A DNA stretch of 64,000 nucleotides, taken from NCBI GenBank assembly GCA_036824465.1, contig DAITAC010000006.1:1-64000 (forward strand). The letters are read 5' to 3'. Shown here piece after piece: positions 15,623 through 24,734 of the stretch. Made by a program: the position numbers and the translations under genes. The stretch comes from JAKOQB01 sp036824465 (lineage in GTDB: Bacteria > Pseudomonadota > Gammaproteobacteria > Burkholderiales > Burkholderiaceae_F). The stretch's first letter is position 1; the number at the start of each line of letters is the position of its first letter. Under the pieces are notes generated by a model. It ran no database searches, was not told the origin of the DNA, and was given only the letters and a program-made list of their open reading frames with translations.

Positions 15623-15754
15623 ACGGCGGAGCAGCACGGAGCACTTCGCCGATCGTCGTCACGCCGTGCGCGATCTTTTCTGCTGCGGAAACTCGCAGCG
15701 ATCGCAGGCCGTCGTGCCCAGCCTGACTGCGCAGATCGGTAGTGCGCGCCTCTA
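15612..15754 (-). pseudogene. C-terminal relic of a PilB/GspE-type secretion ATPase
   Basis: Reading the minus strand in the frame that ends with TGA at 15612-15614 gives about 45 residues with TTDLRSQAGHDGLRSLRVSA and then KIAHGVTTIGEVLRAAP, which match the extreme C-terminus of PilB/GspE ATPases (GMRSLRESGLEKV..GITTLEEVLRV). No upstream part of the ATPase is present: the frame runs into the end of the DUF1631 gene. The simplest reading is a remnant left by a deletion. It is not an expressed gene as far as can be seen. Confidence 0.6.
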
Positions 15755-18106
15755 GACTCCGGCAGCGAAACGCGAAACGAGTTCGTCGGCGCGTTTCGGC
15801 GCCTTCTCAAAATCGCCCACCACGCCGTCAACCGCGCGCTTCATCAGCGGATCATGTTCCAGCGGCTTGAGATAGCCACGCTTCATGTATGACTTGAGGA
15901 CATCGGGGGAAAGCACGCGCGCCTGCGACTCGTTGGCGCAGCTGAACATGAAGAGGGTGCGCAGCGGGCTGATCCAGCGCAGTCGTGCGCGGATGAACTC
16001 GGTGCCGTTCCACAGATCGAACCAGGTGCCGCGCTGCCAGGTGGCAATCTTCTCGTCCATATCGGCCTCTTCGCTGCGATCCAGGGGCGCCATGTCAGTC
16101 GGTGCCACCGGGATCATCATCTGTGCCGAATGCTGCTCAGCGGCCCGCAGCAGTGCGCCCTCGGATACCTTGATCCCGCCCGCGACGGTCGAGATCGGGA
16201 ACGTGCCGGTAATCCGCATCTCGTTGATGCGCGTGCGCAGCTCGGTGCTCACCAGCGACGACTTGATGTAGGTCGCCTGATCGACGGGACGCACGGACAT
16301 CGCGTGCGATTGCATCAGCTGCTGGAAGAATTGATTCTGCTCGTGCTCGGGCATGCGGATCGAGGTCAGCCCGTCCCTCAGGATTCGCATCGTTGGCGGA
16401 ATCAACGCGACCAGACGTTTTCGTTCGTCAGCCGAGACCTTCGGCTGCACGCTCCAGACCAGGTCGTGGATCACCTGGCGGAAGCTCTTCGAGAAGCCGG
16501 GGGTCTCGTCGTCGCGCATGATTGCATTGACGAGCGCCTGCACCCAGGGTCCGACCAGGAAGTCGCGCAAGTAGGGTTCGAGCTCGACCTTCTCAAAAGC
16601 GCGCCGCACCTGGATCGTGGTGTTGATCACCAGGATTTCGCGCTTTTCGGCCTCTTCCAGCGCACGCTTGGCGCGCGACACTGGGTCGTTGTCTTTCGTC
16701 GAAGTCTCGCCGACAAACAGATCGAACTCAGTGAGCAGCCGCTCGAAGATCGCCATGTCCTTGTCGAACCTCTCAAGGACGGTTCGCACCACGCGTTCGA
16801 CCTCGGCACGGTACTTGTCGTTCTCGTCGCCGTAGGGCCCCCAGCCGATCGACGTGCTCGCGATGCGGTCGATCAGCCGGCGCGCCGGATGATTGCCCGA
16901 CGCGAAGAAGTCCGCGTCCATCAACGCAACCTTCAGCACCGGGAACTGCAGCCGCGACAGCATCGCCTTGATCTCGACCGGCACCTGCTTGTCCTGCATC
17001 ACGTGGTCGAACAACATGCCGACGATTTCGATCGTCAGCTTGTCGACGGTACGGCTCGCCTTGTCGATCAGATGCTCGCGCCAGGGGGCTGCACCACCCT
17101 CCAGCGTGGTGATGGCGGCGCCGGCCAGTCCCTGCAGTCCAAGCTGCTGCAGCTCCTGCACGGCATCGAGCAATGGTGCTGGCGCAACACCTGGCGACTG
17201 CAGCCCTTTTGGCAACGCCTCCCCGCGCGCATTGGCCTGCAGGCGCGACATCAGGTTTCCGAGCGCCGCCGCGGCGTTGATCGGGATCTGTACGCCGCCA
17301 CTCGCACCCGCCGGGCCTTCGGCAACGGGCGAGAGGGTGTCGGGCGCCAGCATGCCGCTGCCTTTGGCGGCGGCTCCCGAGCCCTTGAATGCCGCGGCCT
17401 GACGCGCCGCCAGCTCGCGCCGGACAGCCTTGGCATCCATGCCGCGCGCACGCATGTGATCAAGAACGGCCAGGTAAACGCGCTGCAGTTCCTCGGCAAA
17501 GGGACGCTCAAAGGCACTGACCAGGGCTTCAACCGTGTCCGAATGCATGCCCAGATCGTCGCCAGCTCCGACAAGAGAGTGCAAGAACAGGTCCGGCGCA
17601 AAAGGATCATCGCTGGCTCGCAGGGTTTCGCGCCCAGCCAGGAAACCGACGACGACATGCAGATCGCGCAGCACTGATTCAAGATGACCGCGGATGCGGC
17701 CGGCGACGCGGTCGACGATCGAGTTCGACACCCACTCATCGGCCTCGACCAGCGTCATGTTGTCGGCCGAGATGTTCTGTTGCAGATTGGATCCACGCGG
17801 CCGCACGGCGATACGGATCAGCACCTCCTCCTGGCGCCGGTGAAGATTGCGCACCAGTCCGTCGCGCAGCTCGACGCTCTTGCCCGAAATCATCCGCCGC
17901 ACGAGCGGCGCACCCGCATCGGCATCAAGTTTTGCAATCAGACTGTCGGCCGCGGGCCGGCACATGGCCGGGAAAGCCGCACCGATCATGTCGGCCGCGA
18001 GTGCCAGGCTTGATTGCAGCAAAGCACCGGCCTCCTGCGCCGACAGCTTCGGCAGCACGGGACTCGGTGGCGCGGCAATAGCCGCTTCGGGGGGGCGTGA
18101 CTCCAT
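15752..18106 (-). CDS. DUF1631 family protein
   Basis: A 784-aa cytoplasmic protein, start ATG 18106 (MESRPPEAAIAAP). It has the large helical DUF1631 architecture: an N-terminal segment (SLALAADMIGAAF..), a central QRVYLAVLDHMRARGMDAKAVRRELA region, FPVLKVALMDADFFASGNHPARRLIDRIA, and a C-terminal WFDLWNGTEFIRARLRWISPLRTLFMFSC that resembles a PilZ-like beta fold. Function is not established; relatives have been linked to c-di-GMP responses because of the C-terminal fold, which is an inference. A diguanylate cyclase gene lies 400 bp away. Confidence 0.85.
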   Translation of the reverse strand: MESRPPEAAIAAPPSPVLPKLSAQEAGALLQSSLALAADMIGAAFPAMCRPAADSLIAKLDADAGAPLVRRMISGKSVELRDGLVRNLHRRQEEVLIRIAVRPRGSNLQQNISADNMTLVEADEWVSNSIVDRVAGRIRGHLESVLRDLHVVVGFLAGRETLRASDDPFAPDLFLHSLVGAGDDLGMHSDTVEALVSAFERPFAEELQRVYLAVLDHMRARGMDAKAVRRELAARQAAAFKGSGAAAKGSGMLAPDTLSPVAEGPAGASGGVQIPINAAAALGNLMSRLQANARGEALPKGLQSPGVAPAPLLDAVQELQQLGLQGLAGAAITTLEGGAAPWREHLIDKASRTVDKLTIEIVGMLFDHVMQDKQVPVEIKAMLSRLQFPVLKVALMDADFFASGNHPARRLIDRIASTSIGWGPYGDENDKYRAEVERVVRTVLERFDKDMAIFERLLTEFDLFVGETSTKDNDPVSRAKRALEEAEKREILVINTTIQVRRAFEKVELEPYLRDFLVGPWVQALVNAIMRDDETPGFSKSFRQVIHDLVWSVQPKVSADERKRLVALIPPTMRILRDGLTSIRMPEHEQNQFFQQLMQSHAMSVRPVDQATYIKSSLVSTELRTRINEMRITGTFPISTVAGGIKVSEGALLRAAEQHSAQMMIPVAPTDMAPLDRSEEADMDEKIATWQRGTWFDLWNGTEFIRARLRWISPLRTLFMFSCANESQARVLSPDVLKSYMKRGYLKPLEHDPLMKRAVDGVVGDFEKAPKRADELVSRFAAGV

Positions 18107-18246
18107 AAGATCGCGATTATGCGTGAGTGGGGGCACCCTCACAATTGTCCGAGCCTATCGAGCGCGAAATCGCTGTCAAGCACGCGATCCTGCATCAGCC
18201 GCTCGGATCGGGAGCGGCGGCGAAACCGCTAACTCGAATGGTCGAA

Positions 18247-19041
18247 TCAGAGGATGAATTCGCGCTCGAATCCGTTCGCGGATTTGATCCCCGACACCCA
18301 GCGCCGGGCCGGCCAGCGGTGCGCAAGCTCGATGTCCCCCGCCCGTCGATAGAGGGCCGCAAACGGCAGCTTGATCGTCGCGCCGCTGAAAGCGAGCACG
18401 ATGCGATTGCCCGCCTCCGCCTCCGGCAGCACGATGACACGATCGTCAAAGGCGGCCGCAATCCGCTCGAAGCTCGGCTCGAACCCGCGCCCGAACAGAT
18501 TGATCGCCGCGACGCCTGGCTGCGCGAGCAGCTTTCGGCAGTTGCGATAGAAAGCGATGTCATCGCACACCGGACCGCGCGCCGCCGCGTCGTAAAGGTC
18601 GACCTGCAACCAGTCGGCACTCCCGCGCCGTCCCGGATGAGCGACAAATGCCTCGGCGTCCTCGATGGTCACCAGCAGACGGTCGCTCGCCGGCAGCTTG
18701 AACCACTGGCGCGCGGTATGCACGACTTCGTCGCTGATCTCGACGACCAGTATCTCCGCTTCCGGAAGCGCACGCCAGCAGGCCTTGGCGAGCGCGGCCG
18801 CACCCAACCCCAGTTGCACCACCCGGCGCGGATCGGGCGCAAAAAGCAGCGGCGCCATCATCTGCTGCTGGTATTCGAGTTCAAGTGCGAACGGGCGAGC
18901 AGTGCGCATCGCGCCCTGCACCCACTCCGTGCCGAAATGCAGGAAGCGCACGCCGCCCTGCTCCGAGATCGTGACGTGCGGCGCCACCGGGCACTGCCCG
19001 CGCGGCGGCGCCAGCCGTGACGGGCGATCGGTGCGGCTCAT
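18247..19041 (-). CDS. Spermidine-synthase-like methyltransferase-fold protein
   Basis: About 264 aa with a Rossmann-type aminopropyl/methyltransferase fold: VVQLGLGAAALAKAC (glycine-rich loop), AEILVVEISDEVVHTARQWF and WLQVDLYDAAARGP. Sequence motifs agree with the SpeE family, but the characteristic GGGDG is replaced by GLGAA, so polyamine synthesis is doubtful. ATG 19041 is two bases from the stop of the glycosylase gene; an ATG at 19053 would overlap it. Likely third gene of the htpG transcript. Confidence 0.75.
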   Translation of the reverse strand: MSRTDRPSRLAPPRGQCPVAPHVTISEQGGVRFLHFGTEWVQGAMRTARPFALELEYQQQMMAPLLFAPDPRRVVQLGLGAAALAKACWRALPEAEILVVEISDEVVHTARQWFKLPASDRLLVTIEDAEAFVAHPGRRGSADWLQVDLYDAAARGPVCDDIAFYRNCRKLLAQPGVAAINLFGRGFEPSFERIAAAFDDRVIVLPEAEAGNRIVLAFSGATIKLPFAALYRRAGDIELAHRWPARRWVSGIKSANGFEREFIL

Positions 19042-19042
19042 G

Positions 19043-19537
19043 TCAGGCTTCATTCAGCGCAGCGCGCCAAAGGGCCAGCTTCTGCTCGAAGCTGCGCGCC
19101 GCATGCGCGGGGCTCGTGGACGGCGCGATTCGCGTCTCGAAACCCGCCGCAGCGAACTCGCGCACGAATCTTCCCGCCGTGGCGCCATTGAAAATCACGC
19201 GCCTGAGCTTCGGTGCCAGCGTTCTGAGTCGGCGGAAGTCATTTGGGCGATGACGTCGAATGTCACTGTCCAGACTGCCATTGCGCTCGCACGCGCCGAG
19301 CACGTCCCAGATGCCGATGCGGTTCGCCAACACACGCTCCAAACGCTGGTCGTATTCAAGGTCCGGCAGCGGTTCGTCGATCAGCCGGCCCAGCACGCGC
19401 CAGAACTGGTTGCGCGGATGCGCGTAGTACTGGCCGGCCGCCAGCGACGCCTCGCTTGGAAAACTGCCGAGGATCAGCCGCTCGACACGGGCGTCCAGGA
19501 CCGGCGGGAAACCTTGCAGGCGCTTGCGCGATCCCAC
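19043..19537 (-). CDS. Hypoxanthine-DNA glycosylase (family 6 UDG superfamily)
   Basis: A 164-aa base-excision repair enzyme predicted to remove deaminated adenine (hypoxanthine). Key segments: LILGSFPSEASLAAGQYYA followed by HPRNQFW, GIWDVLGACERNGSLDSDI and the late STSPAHA, all hallmarks of the HDG family. The GTG start at 19537 shares its G with the TAG stop of htpG, so translation is coupled to the chaperone gene. That arrangement places a repair enzyme under heat-shock transcription. Confidence 0.88.
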   Translation of the reverse strand: MGSRKRLQGFPPVLDARVERLILGSFPSEASLAAGQYYAHPRNQFWRVLGRLIDEPLPDLEYDQRLERVLANRIGIWDVLGACERNGSLDSDIRRHRPNDFRRLRTLAPKLRRVIFNGATAGRFVREFAAAGFETRIAPSTSPAHAARSFEQKLALWRAALNEA

Positions 19538-21438
19538 TACTTCGCTGCCGCATCCAGCAACAGCTGGTTGACGCGCCGGACGAACGCGGCCGGATCACCA
19601 AGCTGGCCGCCCTCCGCCAGCACCGCCTGATCCAGCAGCAGCGTGGCCCAGGTCGCGAGCTTGTCGTCAGCCTCATACTTCAGCCGCTGCACCAGCGGAT
19701 GGGTTGGATTCAGCTCGAGAATCGGCTTGCTATCGGGCGCCTTCTGCCCGGCCGACTTCAGCAGCCGCTGCAGGTGCTGGCTCATCGCGTCGCGATCGAC
19801 GACGACGCAAGCCGGCGAATCGGTCAGCCGCAGCGTGACGCGAACATCCTGCACCTTGTCGCCGAGTGCAGTTCTGACCCGCCCAGTCAGTTCCTTGTAC
19901 TCGTCGGCAACCTTGGCCTGCTCTTCTTTCTCCTGCGCATCCGCAAGTTCTCCCAGATCGAGATCACCCTTGGCGACGGACACCAGTTCCTTGCCGTCGA
20001 ACTCGCGCAGGAAGGACAGCGCCCATTCGTCCACGCGGTCGGTGAACAGCACGACCTCGACGTCCTTCTTGCGGAAGACTTCCAGATGCGGGCTGTTCCT
20101 GGCGGCCTCGAGCGTGTCGGCAGCCAGGTAATAGATCGCCTTCTGTTTGTCCATCATGCGACCGACATAGTCGGCAAAGGACGCCGACTGGCCGTCGCTC
20201 GCCGTGGTTGAAAACCGCAGCAGTTTCGCGATCCTTTCCTGGTTCGCGTGGTCCTCGCCCAGCCCCTCCTTGAGGCATTGGCCAAACTCGCCCCAGAACT
20301 TCGCGTAATCCTCCTTGCGGTTCTGCGCCAGGTCTTCGAGCAGACCGAGCACGCGCCTGGTCGAGCCCTCGCGGATCGCGCGCACGTCGCGCGATTCCTG
20401 CAGGATCTCGCGCGAAACGTTCAACGGCAGGTCGCTTGAGTCGATCACGCCGCGCACGAAGCGCAGGTACGGCGGCATCAGCTGCTCGGCGTCGTCCATG
20501 ATGAACACGCGCCGCACGTATAGCTTCACGCCATGCCGGCTTTGCCGGTCCCACAGGTCAAACGGCGCGCGCGACGGGATGTACAGGAGCTGGATGTATT
20601 CCTGCTTGCCTTCGACGCGGTTGTGCGTCCACGCCAGCGGTTCGCCAAAGTCATGACTGACGTGCTTGTAGAACGCCTTGTACTGATCGTCCGTCACGTC
20701 GTTCCTGCTGCGCGCCCACAGCGCATTGGCCTGGTTGACGGTTTCTTCCTCGTCCTTCGTCACGTGCTCGTTCTTGTCCTTGTCCCACTCCTCCTTCCTC
20801 ATGCGGATCGGCGTGGCGATGTGGTCGGAGTACTTGGTCAGGATCGACTTGATCTTCCAGTTCGACAGCAGTTCATCTTCTCCCTGCTTCAGCTGCAGGA
20901 TCACATCGGTCCCGCGAGCGGCCCGTTCGGCCGGCTCGACCGTGAACTCGCCGGAGCCGTCACTTTCCCACTTGACCGCCTCGGTCGAACCGGCGCGGCG
21001 CGAGACCACTGTCACGCGGTCAGCGACGATGAAGCTCGAGTAGAAGCCAACCCCGAACTGGCCGATCAGTTGCGCATCCTTCTGCTGGTCGCCGGTCAGC
21101 TGCGCGAAGAACTCGCGCGTGCCGCTCTTCGCAATGGTTCCCAGGTGCTGGATCGCCTCGTCGCGCGACATGCCGACACCGTTGTCCGACACGGTGATCG
21201 TGCGCGCGGCCTTGTCGAATCCGACATGGATCGCAAAGTCCGTGCCCCCATCGAGCAGTTCCGGCCGGGCGATCGATTCGAAGCGCAGTTTGTCGCACGC
21301 ATCCGATGCATTGCTGACCAGCTCGCGCAGGAAGATCTCCTTGTTCGAGTACAGCGAGTGGATCATCAGGTGAAGCAGCTGCGTCACCTCGGCCTGGAAG
21401 CCCAGGGTTTCCTTCATGTGGGAGTCGGTCGCGCCCAT
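19537..21438 (-). CDS. htpG: Molecular chaperone HtpG (Hsp90)
   Basis: ATP-dependent homodimeric Hsp90 chaperone, 633 aa. The N-terminal GHKL ATPase has ELVSNASDACDKLR, DNGVGMSRDE and GQFGVGFYS; the middle domain has VSREILQESRDVRAIR with the catalytic arginine region; the C-terminal dimer domain ends at residue 633. ATG 21438 is preceded by GGAG with six-base spacing, and the HtpG domain starts within ten residues. A sigma-32-like promoter lies upstream (21471-21499). Two genes follow without gaps. Confidence 0.98.
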   Translation of the reverse strand: MGATDSHMKETLGFQAEVTQLLHLMIHSLYSNKEIFLRELVSNASDACDKLRFESIARPELLDGGTDFAIHVGFDKAARTITVSDNGVGMSRDEAIQHLGTIAKSGTREFFAQLTGDQQKDAQLIGQFGVGFYSSFIVADRVTVVSRRAGSTEAVKWESDGSGEFTVEPAERAARGTDVILQLKQGEDELLSNWKIKSILTKYSDHIATPIRMRKEEWDKDKNEHVTKDEEETVNQANALWARSRNDVTDDQYKAFYKHVSHDFGEPLAWTHNRVEGKQEYIQLLYIPSRAPFDLWDRQSRHGVKLYVRRVFIMDDAEQLMPPYLRFVRGVIDSSDLPLNVSREILQESRDVRAIREGSTRRVLGLLEDLAQNRKEDYAKFWGEFGQCLKEGLGEDHANQERIAKLLRFSTTASDGQSASFADYVGRMMDKQKAIYYLAADTLEAARNSPHLEVFRKKDVEVVLFTDRVDEWALSFLREFDGKELVSVAKGDLDLGELADAQEKEEQAKVADEYKELTGRVRTALGDKVQDVRVTLRLTDSPACVVVDRDAMSQHLQRLLKSAGQKAPDSKPILELNPTHPLVQRLKYEADDKLATWATLLLDQAVLAEGGQLGDPAAFVRRVNQLLLDAAAK

Positions 21439-21470
21439 GGTTTTCTCCGCAATTTTGATTGGCGGGGCGG

Positions 21471-21499
21471 ATTATGAGGGTGAACTTCTTGACTTCAAG
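21471..21499 (-). promoter_or_regulatory. Sigma-32-type heat-shock promoter of htpG
   Basis: On the minus strand CTTGAA (21494-21499) is followed after 13 bp by CCCTCATAAT (21471-21480), close to the heat-shock consensus CTTGAA-N13/15-CCCCATnT. It lies 33 bp upstream of the htpG start. The known sigma-32 dependence of htpG in other Proteobacteria supports the call. Confidence 0.75.
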
Positions 21500-21572
21500 C
21501 CGCGGCACCATCCCGCCTGCCCCGCGACTTCACACTTGCGGCGGCCAGTCGTCGATTCAGTTCGCCTGCAGC

Positions 21573-23051
21573 TCAGCGCGCGGCCGCGGCCTGCGCCAGG
21601 AACTTCATTGCGACCGGGTTAAGGCTTGTCGCCGCCGACACCCGCATCCAGTTGCTCGGCAACTGCGTCGGCGAAAACAGGCTGCCCGGCGCGCACAGGA
21701 TGTCCTGCTGCGCGCCTGCAGCCGCGATCGCGTTGGTGTTGCGACCAAAGTCGGCCCACAGGAAGATGCCGGCCGCAGGCGGCGAGAAAAGTTTCACGCC
21801 CATGCGCTCCAGCGCGCGCGCAGTGCGGTCCCGGGCAGCGTCGAGCTTGCCGCGCAAGCGCTCCAGGTGGCGGCGATAGCCGCCTTCACCCAGCACGCGC
21901 GCCACGACACGTTCGGTGACCTCGGGCGTGGTCAGACCGGTCAGCAGCTTGAGATTTGCCAGTTGCTCTGCCAGTTCGCGCGCGCAGGCGACGTAGCCCA
22001 CGCGCAGATTGGCCGCCAGCGTCTTCGAGAAACCGCTGACGTAGATGACACGCTTGAGCTGATCCAGGCTCGCCAGTCGGACCGCCGTACCTGCGGTGCG
22101 TCCCGGATGCAGGTCGCCATAGATATCGTCCTCAACAATGGTGAAACCGTATTCATCAGCGAGTTTGAGCAACTGGTGCGCGTTCGCGCCCGATAGGGAC
22201 GTGCTGGTCGGGTTGTGCAGCACCGAGCCAATCACAAAGAGCTTCGGCTGGTGCCGTGTCAGCAGGTTGCGCAAAACCTTGATGTCGGGCCCGTCGGCGC
22301 GGCGCGGCACGCCGATCACACGTGCGCCGAATGCGGCAAAGCGCGCGAACATCACGAACCACGCCGGATCCTCGACGAACACGGTGTCGCCGGCCGCAAC
22401 GAAATGGCGCGCGACCAGATCGATCCCCTGCGTCACCCCGCTGGTCGTGACGATCTGCGACGGCGTCGCGCCAATATCGGCGAGTGCCAGCCGATGAACA
22501 ATCTGTTCACGCAGCGGCAGGCAGCCTTCGGGCAGCCCGTAGCCCAACTGCGAGTTCATCGTCCTGCCGACCGCACGCACCGCCGCGCCGACCAGGCCCG
22601 CGTCCAGCCATGGCGTGGGCAGCAGCCCAGCGCCGGGCTGCTGCGACGCCGGCGCTTGCCGCAGCATCGAACGCAGCAGCCACACGACATTCGGCGCCCC
22701 CGCGTCAACCGCTGGCGCCTGCTCCCCGGCTGACTGCCCACGGCGGGCGCCAGAGCGCGACCGCGCCGCGACGTAAAACCCCGACCCGCGACGCGACTCG
22801 ATCAAACCCACCGCGATCAGTCGGTCGTATGCCTCGACCACGGTGGAGCGGCTGACCCGTTGCTGCGCGGCGTACGCGCGGATCGAAGGCAACCGTGTCC
22901 CGGGCTTCAACGCATGTTCGTCGATGCGCAGGGCCAGCCGCGCGGCCAGTTGCGCCGACAAGGTGTCGTTCCCGTCGCTGAGCAGCGAGATCGACGCGCC
23001 GCCCGCATTAGCGGTGTCGTACGACGAGGTGCGATCGTCAGCGGTCATCAA
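21573..23051 (-). CDS. MocR-type regulator: GntR winged helix fused to aminotransferase-like domain
   Basis: Transcription regulator of 492 aa. Residues about 25-95 form a GntR winged helix (LKPGTRLPSIRAYAAQQRVSRSTVVEAYDRL, ESRRGSGFYV), joined by a linker to a class-I aminotransferase fold with PLP lysine 343 in GFSKTLAANLRVGY and DPAWFVMFARF, VEDDIYGDLHPG. MocR proteins sense PLP adducts of amino acids or pyridoxal and usually control the divergent neighbour. Here the neighbour is a threonine-dehydratase-like operon, and a direct-repeat site lies in the shared spacer. Domain order and length are family-typical. Confidence 0.93.
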   Translation of the reverse strand: MMTADDRTSSYDTANAGGASISLLSDGNDTLSAQLAARLALRIDEHALKPGTRLPSIRAYAAQQRVSRSTVVEAYDRLIAVGLIESRRGSGFYVAARSRSGARRGQSAGEQAPAVDAGAPNVVWLLRSMLRQAPASQQPGAGLLPTPWLDAGLVGAAVRAVGRTMNSQLGYGLPEGCLPLREQIVHRLALADIGATPSQIVTTSGVTQGIDLVARHFVAAGDTVFVEDPAWFVMFARFAAFGARVIGVPRRADGPDIKVLRNLLTRHQPKLFVIGSVLHNPTSTSLSGANAHQLLKLADEYGFTIVEDDIYGDLHPGRTAGTAVRLASLDQLKRVIYVSGFSKTLAANLRVGYVACARELAEQLANLKLLTGLTTPEVTERVVARVLGEGGYRRHLERLRGKLDAARDRTARALERMGVKLFSPPAAGIFLWADFGRNTNAIAAAGAQQDILCAPGSLFSPTQLPSNWMRVSAATSLNPVAMKFLAQAAAAR

Positions 23052-23099
23052 AACTGTGCTGGAAAAACAAGCAGGCCAGATGTTTGAATTGGACGCATA

Positions 23100-23120
23100 A
23101 CTGTACTGGCACTGTACCGG
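23100..23120 (+). promoter_or_regulatory. Candidate MocR operator: direct repeat ACTGTACYGG
   Basis: Two ten-base half-sites, ACTGTACTGG (23100-23109) and ACTGTACCGG (23111-23120), differ at one base and are 11 bp apart, one helical turn. They lie in the 118-bp spacer between the MocR-type gene and the divergent dehydratase operon. MocR regulators generally bind direct repeats in such spacers. No consensus -35 is recognised; TAGATT at 23131 could be the -10 of the operon. Confidence 0.6.
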
Positions 23121-23169
23121 TCGTCGCTGCTAGATTGCAAGCCTTGCGCTCTGCTTTGCCCTGCCACTC

Positions 23170-24135
23170 ATGCTCCCTGACCGCACAGCGCTGCAACGCG
23201 CAGCCGACATCGTCTATCGGACGCTGAAGCCGACGCCGCAGTTCGCCTGGCCGCTGCTCGCGCAGGCGCTCGGTACCGAGGTCTGGGTCAAGCACGAGAA
23301 CCACACGCCCGTCGGCGCGTTCAAGCTGCGCGGCGGACTGGTCTATTTCGATGAACTGAAGCACCGCGAACCAGATTGCCCAGGCGTAATCAGCGCAACC
23401 AAGGGCAACCATGGCCAGTCGGTCGGCTTCGCGGCGCGCACCGCGAAATTACCGGCGACGATCTACGTGCCGCACGGCAATTCGCGCGAGAAGAACGCCG
23501 CCATGCGCGCGCTTGGGGTCGAGTTGATCGAGCACGGCCATGACTTCCAGGCCGCGCGCGAGGAAGCCGCCCGAGCGGCGGCGGCGCGGAAGCTGCACTT
23601 CATTCCGGCGTTCCACCGCGATCTGGTGCGGGGTGTGGCGACCTACTGGACGGAAATGTTCGAGGCGGTGCCGCGGCTCGACGTTGTGTTCGTGCCGATT
23701 GGCCAGGGCTCGGGCATCAACGCCAGCATCGCGGCGCGCGAGGCCCTTGGGCTTTCCACGCGCATCGTCGGCGTGGTGTCGGCTCAGGCGCCCTGCTATG
23801 CGCTGTCGTATCGCGCCGGTCGTGTGCTCGAGGCGCCGGTGACGACGCAATTGGCCGATGGACTCGCGTGTCGCATTCCCGACCCCGATTCGCTTGAAGT
23901 GATTCGACGTTACGTTGACGACGTCATCGAAGTGAACGACGAGGAAATCGCTGCTGCGATGCGGCTGCTATTCGCGGCAACACATAACGTGGCCGAGGGC
24001 GCCGGCGCCGCATCGCTGGCCGGCGCAATCAAAGTGCGCGCCAGACTCGCGGGCCAGATCGTCGGGCTCACGATCAGCGGCGGCAACGTCGATTCCGATC
24101 AGTTCGCGCGCGTGCTGTCGGGCGCCAGCCATTGA
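23170..24135 (+). CDS. Threonine/serine dehydratase-like PLP enzyme
   Basis: A fold-type II PLP enzyme of 321 aa. PLP lysine 52 in PVGAFKLRGG, the phosphate-binding region is replaced by GQGSGINASI (normally GGGGL), and the substrate-carboxylate loop SATKGNHGQS is present. The family includes threonine ammonia-lyase, serine racemase and hydroxyaspartate dehydratase; no ACT regulatory domain, so it is a catabolic type. First gene of an operon controlled by the divergent MocR protein. Substrate identity is undetermined. No good Shine-Dalgarno precedes ATG 23170. Confidence 0.88.
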   Translation: MLPDRTALQRAADIVYRTLKPTPQFAWPLLAQALGTEVWVKHENHTPVGAFKLRGGLVYFDELKHREPDCPGVISATKGNHGQSVGFAARTAKLPATIYVPHGNSREKNAAMRALGVELIEHGHDFQAAREEAARAAAARKLHFIPAFHRDLVRGVATYWTEMFEAVPRLDVVFVPIGQGSGINASIAAREALGLSTRIVGVVSAQAPCYALSYRAGRVLEAPVTTQLADGLACRIPDPDSLEVIRRYVDDVIEVNDEEIAAAMRLLFAATHNVAEGAGAASLAGAIKVRARLAGQIVGLTISGGNVDSDQFARVLSGASH

Positions 24136-24728
24136 TGAACAGCGACCAGCTGGCTGCGCTGATCGTGTTTGCGGTCACCGGCTCATTTACACCTGGGCCA
24201 AACAATACGATCGCCACCGTCACCGGCGCCAATCATGGCCTGCGCGCGACGGTGCCGCATATCTTCGGCGTCCCATTCGGTCTTTCGACCATGCTGGTCG
24301 CGGGCGGCCTTGGCGCGGCGGCGCTGATCCTGGCGCATCCCGTCCTGGCGACGGGCATCAGGTGGATCGGCATCGGCTACTTGCTCTACATCGCGTGGAC
24401 AGTGTCCCGCGCCGTCACGATCGGCGAGCGCCCACTGGCACGCCCGTTGACATTCTGGCAATCGGCCGCGTTCCAGTACGCAAACCCCAAGGCATGGATG
24501 CTCGCCGCCGCAACCGCCGGCACCTACATGGCCGCGGATGGCGCGGCGATACGCATCAGCGTCATCTGCCTGGTGTTTTCGATCGCATGTGCAGCAAGCC
24601 TCGTCGTCTGGGCCTCCGCCGGCGCCGCATTGAAGGATTGGCTGCAACACGGCTCGCGTCTGCGCGTATTCAACCTGGCGATGGGTGCGCTGCTCGCAGC
24701 GACCGCAGCCTGGATGGCCTTTGAGTGA
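24135..24728 (+). CDS. LysE/RhtB-family amino-acid exporter
   Basis: A 197-aa inner-membrane protein with about six hydrophobic segments. Family motifs: the N-terminal VTGSFTPGPNNTIATVTGANHG, central FQYANPKAWMLAAA. It exports amino acids or homoserine-like compounds. The ATG at 24135 shares its A with the stop of the dehydratase gene (TGATG), so both are translated together. Probably removes an excess or non-canonical amino acid handled by the operon. Confidence 0.92.
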   Translation: MNSDQLAALIVFAVTGSFTPGPNNTIATVTGANHGLRATVPHIFGVPFGLSTMLVAGGLGAAALILAHPVLATGIRWIGIGYLLYIAWTVSRAVTIGERPLARPLTFWQSAAFQYANPKAWMLAAATAGTYMAADGAAIRISVICLVFSIACAASLVVWASAGAALKDWLQHGSRLRVFNLAMGALLAATAAWMAFE

Positions 24729-24734
24729 AGATCG

